Assembly: GCA_900073065.1 (NCBI GenBank)
Contig: FJOG01000013.1
Location: 709,227-773,226, forward strand
Reading direction: 5' to 3'
From: Phialocephala subalpina
Lineage: Eukaryota > Ascomycota > Leotiomycetes > Helotiales > Mollisiaceae
Length of the DNA stretch: 64,000 nt
Part shown: piece by piece, positions 33,579 to 42,841 of the stretch
Numbering within the stretch: position 1 is the first letter of the stretch
How the letters are laid out: every line of letters begins with the position of its first letter
Notes under the pieces: model-generated
Told to the model about the DNA's origin: nothing
Seen by the model: only the letters and a program-made list of their open reading frames with translations
The model's database searches: none
Position numbers and translations under genes: made by a program

Positions 33579-36398
33579 ATGGGGAACGAATCCCAGAAGA
33601 GCGGCGGCAGACGTAGGCGCAATACCAACGGAACCTTCAAAGGTCGCAATACCAGCGGAACCTCCAAAAATCAGGCCAAACTCCCTTCATCCTCGTCGTC
33701 AGCAGCATTCAAGACCACGAAAACATCATCCTTCGGGGAGCAATCAAATCAGCAGGATGAGCCCTCGGACAAGTCGAAGTCTCTTTCAGGAAGCCAGCAG
33801 AACGCCTATAGCTCTCAACATGACTCCCCCCATTTCTCCGACACGCAACTCGAGACCAGCTTACCACCCACCTCGATCGATGGATCACGCACAACATCCG
33901 TTGACGATAAGAACACTCCCGAAGCGAAGCCACGCAACAAACGCGCTTTCAACAGCATAGGAAAAGGGAACCCTGGAAGGAATCTCGACCCTTACAAGGA
34001 TGAGATTCTCAAGCTATCCAAAGACTACACTCTTGGATACATCGAACGCCACTTGTTCGCAAAGACCAAGATCAAGTTCAGCACTTCAAGTATTGGTAAT
34101 CGCGTCAAACGTTGGGGAGGCACTATTTTCAAGAAGGGTGTGAAGAGATGTGGAAATCCGGCTGTATCGAAGAGAAATCTCACTCCATGGAAGGCTAAGC
34201 TGCTTGAATGGGATCAAGCAGGGTCTACAGTGGAGGAAATGTCTGCGCAACTCAAAGAGGAACTCAATGTGATCGCCTGGCCTGTTTACATTGCGAAAGC
34301 CCTCTCCTTTTGGAAGTCTTCCTGGCGTAAGATGGGCGAACACCCAGGGTTAGATGATTCCGAATTTGTTCCAGTAGACCTGTGGACGACGGAGGAGTTG
34401 CAAAACCTGGAGGACGAAATCAAAGCAGCTTCTTTGAAAGACGCACAAAAAACCCACGTCGGTGTTCCCGATTTCGCACGCTGGTCCGAACTTCTGGTCT
34501 CAGCTGCTTGTCACGATCCAGCAATTCAGTCTCTTATGGTGAAGGAAAAGCTACAGCCAGGTCATCACTGGTCATCCGATCGCCGGTTTGACAGACTTTG
34601 GGTTCTCGGTCTTCAACTTCCAGGAGCTTATAGCCACGAGAGCGTCGACACGCTTGCGAAAATTATGCGAAAAGTAGACTCTCTCACACCGAAAGTATTG
34701 CAGAAGGTGTATACCATTCTCAAGGAGTGTCTCGAAGAATGCATATCTCTTGCAACCAGGGAATACGGCAAGGATTATCTTCAACCTGCCCTCTCGATGA
34801 TTCCTGCCACAACTCCCCCAGAATTCGTGTCGAACTTTTTGCGCACCTGCCGTCACGAGATCAACCAGACTCAATCCCTCATTCGTTTGCGGAACACACT
34901 CGCCTTGATACCCTGCCATGAAGCTCACAGCTGTTTGGAGAAATGCCATGACTATTTGAAGAGCCAGAGAGAGATTCCATCCCTAGTGGACCAATTCACA
35001 ACTGCAGTTCTCGATGAACTTGAGTTTTGGAAGCAGCCTTGGATGATGTTGAATAATCTTCCCGGTTTGGAGCCTTCAGACATGGACATAGATGAGACAT
35101 ACAAGAGACCTAAGGAGTACCAACCCAAAGGGAAAGGATGTGAAAGAGAAAGCGAGGAACTTCCATCTGGAAGTGGTGGATACGATAGTCCTGACGATGA
35201 CTTCGAAGACCATACACAGTCCGCTTCCACGGGACGCCAAGTCAATCGCCAAGATCATAATTATGGCAAGCTGTATCTTATCCTATCAGACTGGGTTCTT
35301 GCGAAGATGACTCCGAGTCCTATGGTCTTCAAGCGATGGAGAACACTTACAAGTGGACCGCTTCTTGGATCCCCTCCAGCTAGATTCCAGACGGAAACTT
35401 GGGACCCGCCACGACTACCAGTTGTCAGTGCCAAAGTAAGCGACGAAAAGAGCGGAGGGCCAAACCAAGAGACAATCAACATGCCGACAGACTACCCAGA
35501 CCGCTCAATACCAAAACACGAGCCCAGCGATTACGAGAAGTCCGTACTCTACACGACCAACATCAGGAAATCACAAACGGCGAAAGAAAAGGGCGAATTT
35601 GAAGGAATCATACAGCGAATGCGTGCTTGTACATCTCGACCACCAGGAGCGGACAAGCTCGCACAGCATGTTGATTGGGGCTCGGTGCTCCGCGATGACA
35701 ACTGGTATCATTGCCGAAGACTTCTGCAGATGATTGCACAGCGCTGCCAATTCACAGACGAGACGTACAGCATGTTCGAGCAGCAACTCATGATGATACT
35801 GGCTGCCATCGAAGGTGGTTCCACTGAGGCGGTGGTCTGGGTTATTCCATTGGAAGGCCTCCTAACTCGGATATCCAAACACGCGGGGCAACAATACGAG
35901 AAGCTTGATCCAAAAGACCGACACTCCAGACGCGTACAAGCAGAGCAAATCCGAGAGCTGGTCGCATTTGCCCATGGAGTTGCTCAGTGTAATGCTGCTC
36001 TACGATTTCATTGGAGACGGTCCAACTCCGGTGGATCTGGTGGCAAAGCCCCGACTGACGTGCCTACCAGCGTCAAGTGGTACGCTATGCTTTATCGTTG
36101 CGATCCTCGATGTTCCCGCTTGGAGTGTCTGAAGCTGCTTCCAAGTCCTCGAGCCATGAAAGAAAACAAGAACAGAGATACATTTTCAGTTGGTGTGGTG
36201 GATGCGCGTACAGGGTCCAGAATGGTCCGCAGTTTCATTGCAGCCAATCGTTCCCAGATATCTCCTTGTCTAGTGGGATGGGTACGTGATCGAGATCCAC
36301 AACCTGCTTTGGTTTGTACATTTCAATGGTACGGCCAAAGATTCCACACACAAACCCCTTGCAAGCACCTTCGGGGGAAATGGGAGGAGAACTTTTAG
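33579..36398 (+). CDS. Large protein with Clr5-like N-terminal helices, function unknown
   Basis: Single open frame of 939 residues. After a Ser/Lys/Arg-rich N-terminus, about residues 135-180 (LDPYKDEILKLSKDYTLGYIERHL...IGNRVKRWG) look like the Clr5-type helical domain of fungal proteins, and about 199-245 (LTPWKAKLLEWDQAGSTVEEMSAQL) like a second, divergent one. The remainder is alpha-helical by composition with no known motif. Near residue 870 it carries SVGVVDARTGSRMVR, which resembles SVGTRDARTGSIVAR in the convergent neighbour ending at 36675. The end is uncertain: a good GTACGT donor near 36281 and a protein-like open frame to 36553 in another phase suggest a terminal intron and a different C-terminus. 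Confidence 0.6.
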   Translation: MGNESQKSGGRRRRNTNGTFKGRNTSGTSKNQAKLPSSSSSAAFKTTKTSSFGEQSNQQDEPSDKSKSLSGSQQNAYSSQHDSPHFSDTQLETSLPPTSIDGSRTTSVDDKNTPEAKPRNKRAFNSIGKGNPGRNLDPYKDEILKLSKDYTLGYIERHLFAKTKIKFSTSSIGNRVKRWGGTIFKKGVKRCGNPAVSKRNLTPWKAKLLEWDQAGSTVEEMSAQLKEELNVIAWPVYIAKALSFWKSSWRKMGEHPGLDDSEFVPVDLWTTEELQNLEDEIKAASLKDAQKTHVGVPDFARWSELLVSAACHDPAIQSLMVKEKLQPGHHWSSDRRFDRLWVLGLQLPGAYSHESVDTLAKIMRKVDSLTPKVLQKVYTILKECLEECISLATREYGKDYLQPALSMIPATTPPEFVSNFLRTCRHEINQTQSLIRLRNTLALIPCHEAHSCLEKCHDYLKSQREIPSLVDQFTTAVLDELEFWKQPWMMLNNLPGLEPSDMDIDETYKRPKEYQPKGKGCERESEELPSGSGGYDSPDDDFEDHTQSASTGRQVNRQDHNYGKLYLILSDWVLAKMTPSPMVFKRWRTLTSGPLLGSPPARFQTETWDPPRLPVVSAKVSDEKSGGPNQETINMPTDYPDRSIPKHEPSDYEKSVLYTTNIRKSQTAKEKGEFEGIIQRMRACTSRPPGADKLAQHVDWGSVLRDDNWYHCRRLLQMIAQRCQFTDETYSMFEQQLMMILAAIEGGSTEAVVWVIPLEGLLTRISKHAGQQYEKLDPKDRHSRRVQAEQIRELVAFAHGVAQCNAALRFHWRRSNSGGSGGKAPTDVPTSVKWYAMLYRCDPRCSRLECLKLLPSPRAMKENKNRDTFSVGVVDARTGSRMVRSFIAANRSQISPCLVGWVRDRDPQPALVCTFQWYGQRFHTQTPCKHLRGKWEENF

Positions 36399-36674
36399 GG
36401 CTGGTCGATGCTGTGTATCTAGGTCATTTCCGGGCGATTCGCGAGCAGGCTGCCGGATTCGTGTCCGCTTCTGAGAGAAGAATGGAACTACTAGCAAGTC
36501 TTAGCGAAGTTGGGAGTAGGAAAAATGCTTTTCACGCGATGCTATTCAGATAGGAGAAGAGCAATTTGACAGTAGCTACGCACCACCCTTACTGATTCCA
36601 AAGCGGTCTATCGCCTTCTGCCTGCTGACCTCTATTGAAATATGTCTGGGCCACCATGCCAGCCATTGACCTTT

Positions 36675-38884
36675 CTAGTCAAGTGCGGTAGGTTTCTCCC
36701 TGTAGGGCTTGCATACGCGGTGATACATGTTAGCGAAATACCAGAAAACAATCTCGCAGTTGACATAGAAGATATCACTGCAAAGTTCCTGGAGACATCG
36801 GTACACCCCACCCCGGTTGCTTGAAGTTTCCGCTCTCGCTACAATGCTCCCTGTTCTTGCATCTCTCGTTCCAACAGAGATCGCACGGGTGAAATTCTCT
36901 GGTAAGGTTAAGGGCTCCTTACAAACTGCGCAGGTATCTTTCCATCTCAACATCCTCTGATATTTCTCTTTCTGGGGGAGAATGAGCCGGTGACCGGCGA
37001 GTTTGGTGGCGTCCAGGACCAGAGCCCGGATGAAGAGCGCCAGATCTGTCATTATAATACGGGAAAGATAGGCCCTCGATGCTTCCGAACACTCAGATTT
37101 CTCTTGGGAAGCTTTTGCGAGCTGGCCAAGGGTTTGTACCGTCGTCTCATAAGCAGCTGCAGTATCTAGGCTCACATCCGCATCTATATGACATCCTGTA
37201 TGAACGGTCAGTCCTTGATTGAAAATGAGACATCAGATGTTAGTCTACTACCAAAGGCCTCTTTGAGCTCTCCCAGACATCGATCCATGGTCGTTAGCAA
37301 GAAAGCTGGTTCCGACACACAGCCGTAGCAGAGTGCAGCAATGGACATGAGTCGATACCAGATCTTCGAAACCAAGTGTGAATCATAACAGGCACCTCGC
37401 TCCCTTTTCAGTTGAAGGAATAGAGCATTGGCGTGGACGATATTATCCTGCAGTAAGTCCATTGAGTCAATTTCATCAGGTTTAATACGGGAGGACTTCT
37501 CGCTGGGATAGATTCGTTTGATGAACTGATTCGAGAGTGACTCAATGTGAGGAAGTCGGCTTCGGGTGTTCAGAAAGGCCTGCAGATTGCGTTCGAAGAG
37601 TTGTGAATCGACGTCGTTGAACATCGTGGGCACCAACATTGTAAGACGACCATCAATATCAGCTAAAGTGCCATACGACCACTGCGTGCTAGAAATTGGA
37701 ATTCGCTCCGAGGTAAATGGATCAATTATCTTCGTTGTAGCCTTGTCTTTCTTTCCCGCCTTCATGAAGACCAGTGGGTTTGAATCCTCTTGAGTTTCGA
37801 GATATTGTGGCGTGAAGTTGTTTGTTTCTTTGATCCAGTTGATTGCGTGTTGGTGTTTCCATAGACCATTCCCAGGATATGCTAATGCAGGCAGTGACCT
37901 CTCTTCGAATGTGGCGAGGAGACTGTCGATGTGTGCAATCACGTCAACCTCTAGGCTTGTACTTCGAAGAGCATCTTGGCATTCTTGCGCAGCGTCCTTT
38001 TCGAGATCCGTCTTCCCACATTGGCTAGAGCCAATATCCAGACGAACGTTGCGGGTGTGCAATTCCTCACATATTTTGGATGCATCCAAAATGCCTAAGC
38101 GCAGCTCATGATATCTGAAAAGGTCCTCGCGAATTCTGTTGCCCTCAATCGTAAAGGAAGGTAAGGGTGATTTCGTCTTTTCCCAGTCGCAGACGATGTA
38201 GTCTTTTGGCAATTGAAGGTACAAGGCTTTTGCAGAGTCGAGTACCCGCTTCTGGACATTCGTCTGCTGAGCATGCTCCACCCAAGCCTGTCTATCCCGC
38301 CTGTGCTGTAAGCTGGCTGGAAAACTGATATTGCAAAGCCATTCCAATCTGAGGACTCTCGATGAATGAGCAGTTGGCATTTTGAGCATCGCCTCATGAA
38401 ACTCTGGTGTGCAGGCAAGATGAAGCGCTAGAAATGCCACTGCATTCTCCTCATCCTCGCTGTCAGTGGAACCTTCGGAGTACGTGGATCCTTGCGCAAA
38501 ACCCTCGCTTGCCATTAGGTAATCGGAGGTACTTTGTCCAATATGGCTTGCCACGAAGTAGTCATTATCATCCACGGTGGAACAGATTTCCATTTTGTCT
38601 GCTTCAGGATGATCGCTAGAGGGTCCGGCATGGCTTGCACCATCTTCGTCCATTGCATCAGCCATCGAGAGGCCGGTGCTTTGATAAATCAGTATCAAAC
38701 AGATCTATTCGACGTGAGAAGCAGGGTGGAATTGATCAAGAGTACTGACCGGTGAGACCTTCTCTTTCTCGATCCTATGGGCAATTACCTCCGCTACTAA
38801 ATTTCTCAACCTCAATCGCACAGTTTGAGAAATCGGTTGCTGACCAACCGGCTGTTTATAAATAGCTTCACATATCGCAGCCAT
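36675..38884 (-). CDS. Protein of unknown function with CxxC motif and SVG-DARTGS tail
   Basis: Three exons, 38750-38884, 37252-38704 and 36675-37195, give 702 residues. Intron 1 is phase 0 (GTCAGT...GAATAG), intron 2 phase 1 (GTAGTA...ATACAG). No family recognised. Seen: an acidic segment near residues 60-130, long helical regions, and a C-terminal DTCAVCKEPLTLPENFTRAISVGTRDARTGSIVARAE. The CxxC with the following conserved-looking block may be a small metal-binding or nucleic-acid-binding module. The SVG..DARTGS....R block recurs in the convergent gene ending at 36398, so the two may be distant paralogues. Start at 38884 is the first ATG in the spliced frame. Confidence 0.6.
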
Positions 38885-39926
38885 TGATGGTAGATAGATC
38901 AAAAGCAAACGCGTTTTTTCATGCAGAGTTCCGCGTATAACAGATTGTCATCTGAAAGCCTGAAGCAGATAATTTGAAGTGACAAGGAAGATGGCAGAGA
39001 GGAAACAGATGGCATTCACATGCCCCTATGTTAAATTGCTTACAGTATTGAGAGTGAGAGAGCTCAACACTTTGCTGTATGGTAGACTCAATCTCCAATG
39101 TATCCAATGTATGGGCCTTTCATTCCGAGAGTAGGTGCATACAGAGCACAAAAGGTCATTCTTCAGTCCAAGAAGCTGTTCTGAAGCGCCATTCCATAAC
39201 CAAGGCCCGGCGAATTTGTGATTGAAGAGGACCATAGATTCGCCATCATGCTTCGTGATATTTAATTCCTTGAAGGCGAACCTCCTTCAGATGCGGATTC
39301 GCCTACCAGAGAAGATTTGAGGCTCGAAATCGATGTTCCAGGATTCTCTCGGTACATTGCGTGTCTAGAAGGTAGTGTCAATCTCAAGTGGCAATCGAGT
39401 TGGCAGGACAATGTAGGAGTCATTGATTAAGCTACAATTCGGGGAATTCAAAGTAAGATGACAGCACCGCTGTCATCACATGAGCTTCGAACGGAATTAA
39501 AGCCTACTCTGAATTGATTAATCATTTGCCTTTCTCCTCTCTTTCTAGCTCTAAAAAACACATGCCAGAGCTCGAAAGCTAAAGCTCTCAACTTGGGAAG
39601 TTCCTGGAGAGATCTGAGGCATGGTGCGGCTCTTCGTCTATCGTCCCACGCCGCATGCATTCATCCTCACCCACATTGTTGAAATTGCCATCTGCTTTCA
39701 CAATTTGGGATTCGTCGTAGAGGGACAGTTGAGCGAGCCCTCGCACTTTTTAATTAGATTGCAGATGGTGTTGGCGATGATATCGACGGAGGAAGGCTAG
39801 GAGAAGTTGTTTCTCACTCAGACTCGGACTAGTGTTGATTCCGGTGCTAGGTATGCATGCAAGGCAGGGTTTCATTAATACTCGTATAGTAGTAAATAAG
39901 CAAAATTTTGACACCATAGTTGACGC
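38885..39926. other. Intergenic upstream of tRNA-Gly
   Basis: About 1 kb between the 38884 start and the tRNA at 39927. Short open frames only; nothing recognised. Confidence 0.5.
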
Positions 39927-40109
39927 GCACCTTTGGTTTAGTGGTACGCCCCCTCATGCTTAATTTAATTCCTTTCCTAACCAAGTCTAGGTAAAATCAA
40001 CGCTTCCCATAATCTTAGGACATGCGTTGGCCCCGGGTTCGGTATGTCTGCTCCGAAAATATGGTTTTCAATGCGAGTTCTAACATGTGTAAGATTCCCG
40101 GAAGGTGCA
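39927..40109 (+). tRNA. tRNA-Gly(CCC) split by two GT-AG introns plus the canonical anticodon-loop intron
   Basis: The acceptor stem is perfect: GCACCTT (39927-39933) pairs with AAGGTGC (40102-40108), discriminator A. A box TGGTTTAGTGG is intact across the first junction. Anticodon stem AACGC/GCGTT, loop TTCCCAT, anticodon CCC at 40006-40008. Three insertions: 39944-39990 (47 nt, GTACGC...TCTAG, branch-like CCTAAC) between the two Gs of the D loop; 40010-40022 (13 nt), the usual tRNA intron after position 37; and 40042-40093 (52 nt, GTATGT...GTAAG, branch-like TCTAAC) inside the T loop after TTCG. The remaining 71 nt fold as a normal glycine tRNA. The T-loop insertion also splits the internal B box. 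A T5 run at 40117-40121 suits RNA polymerase III termination. The copy at 28653 shows the same body without the D-loop insertion. Confidence 0.85.
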
Positions 40110-40116
40110 AAAATAC

Positions 40117-40121
40117 TTTTT
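40117..40121 (+). terminator. RNA polymerase III terminator (T5)
   Basis: Five T residues 8 nt after the discriminator base of the tRNA-Gly gene. Confidence 0.65.
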
Positions 40122-40835
40122 AATCTTTAGAGTGTCTTCGTGGGTGGGCAAAGCAAGGGCGAGAGAGATTCTATTCGCAGTAACATTTTTTTGGTAGCCT
40201 TCGAAATTATGCATGGGTAATTGATTATTCAAAAGGTATGAAAACCTCACTAGAAGAGGAATTTGTGCAATGGACAATGCGAGGAGTTACACGTGCTGCG
40301 AGCTTAGGTAAGCCACACAAGCGGCAGCATCTCCGCTCCGCTCCGATCTTCGTACTCCTAAGACAATGATTCAACTCCTTGCATCTACCTCTTTTGGGAG
40401 AGATACTCCGGGAACTTGAGGGAGTGCAGATGGGTTTGATACGGAAATATCTTTTCCTGAGGCCACAAAGCGCTTATTTAAATCTATATTGTGGTTTTAA
40501 ATTCAATTCCCGATAGGGAATGGCGGGGTTTAGGCTCAAGCTAAAGATTGCGGGCGGAGCTCATTAGACCCGAGCCAGCTCAGAAAGGATACTATGGAAG
40601 GGAAAAAGGAGAAATTGATAGGCGAATTGCTGAAGCCTATGCGTTGCGGGCTGGGAGATTTTAAAGATCTTTCCCCTATTAATATGCATTAAACTGTGTA
40701 AAAGTTTGTCTGATTGTCCTTTGTGGTGGCGGAGATTCTACCGAAGTCCACTTCGCAGCCTCGTAAACCAAGATTTTGTGCCTAGAAGTACCTACCACGA
40801 GCAAAGAACTCTTTCCCAACAACGTCAAAGGCAAC
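40122..40835. other. Intergenic, GET4 upstream region
   Basis: About 0.7 kb between the tRNA terminator and the GET4 start. No gene or distinctive motif seen. Confidence 0.5.
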
Positions 40836-41907
40836 ATGAGTGCGAAAATCGAAAAGGTCATCGTCCGACTACAGGGCAAGTAAGTGATCCCCCCTCCCAA
40901 AAACCCCACTCACCACCACAGAATCGCAGAAGGACAATTCTACGAAGCCCAACAGCAGACCCGCGTCGTCGCAGCCCGCTACATCAAGTCCGAAACCTGG
41001 GACGCAGCAATAGATATCCTCTTCAATGTCTCACAATCACTCCTCAAGGCAGGACAAGGTGGCAGCGGTGGTGATTTGGGATTGTTCCTCATCGATGCAT
41101 ATAATAAGGCGGAGCTGAAGCCAGATGCGACGAATAAGGGGAAGCTTTTGACGCTGCTGAGGCAGTTTGATAGTGAGGAGCCGACTAGGAAGAAGTTTAT
41201 TGGGGATATGATTTCGTAAGTCCTCAGAACAGTGGGGAGAGAGAAATGCTGACTGAGATAGGTGGTCTGCGAAGTTTGGAGAATATCCGGCTGGAGAGCC
41301 TGAGCTGCATCATGTTGCGGGATCATTGTATGCGGAAGAGCATGAGGCATATGAGGCAGAACGACATCTTACACTTGGAACAAAGGATTCTCCGGAGGTG
41401 TTTGCGAAGATGGAGTATGAGTGGTATACCCAAGACGAATCGCATACGGCAGCACAATACGCGGCGAGGGCTGTATTCCCATATCTACTTACCGGCAATG
41501 TGCGTGATGCTACGAAATGCCTACGACTATTCACGAGTAGATTGACGGAAGCGAACAAGGGCTTGAGTGTGCAGGATGTCAGCAGCAATAGCACGGACAT
41601 GAGGATCTACCCGAGTCTTCCACTCCTGAACTTTTTGGGTCTGCTATTGTTAGCTGTGCAGAAGGGGAGCGCGGATCTTTTCAGACAGCTGAAGAGTAAG
41701 TATGCGCCGTATATCAAGGAAGTGGGAATATGGGACGAGGCATTGACTTCGGTGGGAGAGATGTACTTCGGTATTCAAAGACCAAGACAGGGAAATCCTT
41801 TGTTCGATATGATGGGCAGCATGTTCGGCGGAGGTCTTGCTGCACCACAGAAGCAACAGCCAAAACGTGTAGGAGCTTCGGCACCAGCAGCAGAAGGTTT
41901 GGACTGA
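40836..41907 (+). CDS. GET4: GET complex subunit Get4
   Basis: Cytosolic partner of Get5 that bridges Sgt2 and Get3 in targeting tail-anchored proteins to the ER. Exons 40836-40879, 40922-41215 and 41262-41907 give 327 residues. The TPR-like helical array is visible: KIAEGQFYEAQQQTRVVAARYIKSETWDAAIDILF, DLGLFLIDAYNKAELKP, FIGDMISWSAKFGEYPAGEPELHHVAGSLYAEE, RAVFPYLLTGNVRDA, and a LLNFLGLLLLAVQKGSADLFRQL helix. A Gly/Met/Gln-rich tail follows PRQGNPLFDMMGSMFGGG, typical of the family in fungi. Both introns restore conserved residues at the junctions. Confidence 0.93.
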
Positions 41908-42022
41908 ATGACATAAAGTTTGTTCAATTCAAAATCTCGCAGTAAACCAATCTATCGCTCCATCCCAGGGTATCGTGAACGCCGTGAATGCAAAATCAAA
42001 TTGTCTCTCCTTTCCTCGGTCT

Positions 42023-42578
42023 TCATCGTATTAAAGAGTCGTCTTCTGCTTCGTACATCCAATTATCCTCCGCTAATGCAGCAACCTTCGCGCGTAGACT
42101 GCTTCGTACGACTTCGAGAAGCTCTGCAATATTGACATCAGCTCAAGCGCATTCATAACAAAGCGCATTGCATACCAGCAGGCTCACTAGGAGCTCTGTT
42201 CCTATCTCTCTGGTGGTGCTTGATGGCATCTGCCAATCTTTGACGTTCCTCTATCCCAATATCAGCCTCCCATTCACCCATAATAAAACGTGAATCCTCA
42301 CTCTCATCCTCTTTCTCATCTGGCCCCTCTTCATGCTCATCTGGAGATGTCATTGGCAGATCCTCAATCCCGTACTCTCCATTCTTGTCCCTAATGACGA
42401 TCTCGGAAGTATCAGATTCGGGCTCAATATCAAGGCGCAGCGTCTCTGTAGAAGTAGAGGTGGAGCTGGTTGTTGGTCGGCGACTGAGGTGTTGGTGGAA
42501 GAGGTTGCGACGAACACCACCGGTGCGAGAGCTGCCGCTTGTGCTTGCGCCTGAAGTAGCTTGTCGTCGTTCAGGCAT
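42023..42578 (-). CDS. Small acidic conserved protein, function unknown
   Basis: Exons 42176-42578 and 42023-42123 give 167 residues. The N-terminal half is Ser/Thr/Arg-rich and disordered (TSSTSTSTETL); the middle is acidic (PDEHEEGPDEKEDESEDS); then GEWEADIGIEERQRLADAIKHH, and after the intron LLEVVRSSLRAKVAALAEDNWMYE, which looks like a conserved amphipathic helix. I do not recognise the family. The intron (GTATGC...ATTGCAG) is well formed and is needed to reach the conserved-looking C-terminus. Convergent with GET4, 115 bp apart. Confidence 0.65.
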
Positions 42579-42841
42579 TGTATCCACAGTATTAATGTTT
42601 GTTCTGGTAACGAATGATAGCCTTTGGCCCGAACGAATGGAATATTTGTTGTATGCTTGTGTTTGTTTGATTGAAGGGAGGTTTTGTTGTCGAGGCTGAG
42701 ACGAGGCTTGATTGTGGGGTGCAGGAGCGATTGTCTTTAGCGCGTCTACAGACCAACTCTTCTTCAAATATAAACATGTCCAGATGAAGACCACGCCAGC
42801 TTAGTCCTTTCGAATCATGACTATTCAGAAAGTCATCTACC

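Noticed and set aside
39944..40093. The three GT-AG tRNA insertions as copies of one mobile introner element
   Set aside because: The insertions at 39944-39990, 40042-40093 and 28673-28724 share splice-like ends but no intern sequence similarity that I can see.
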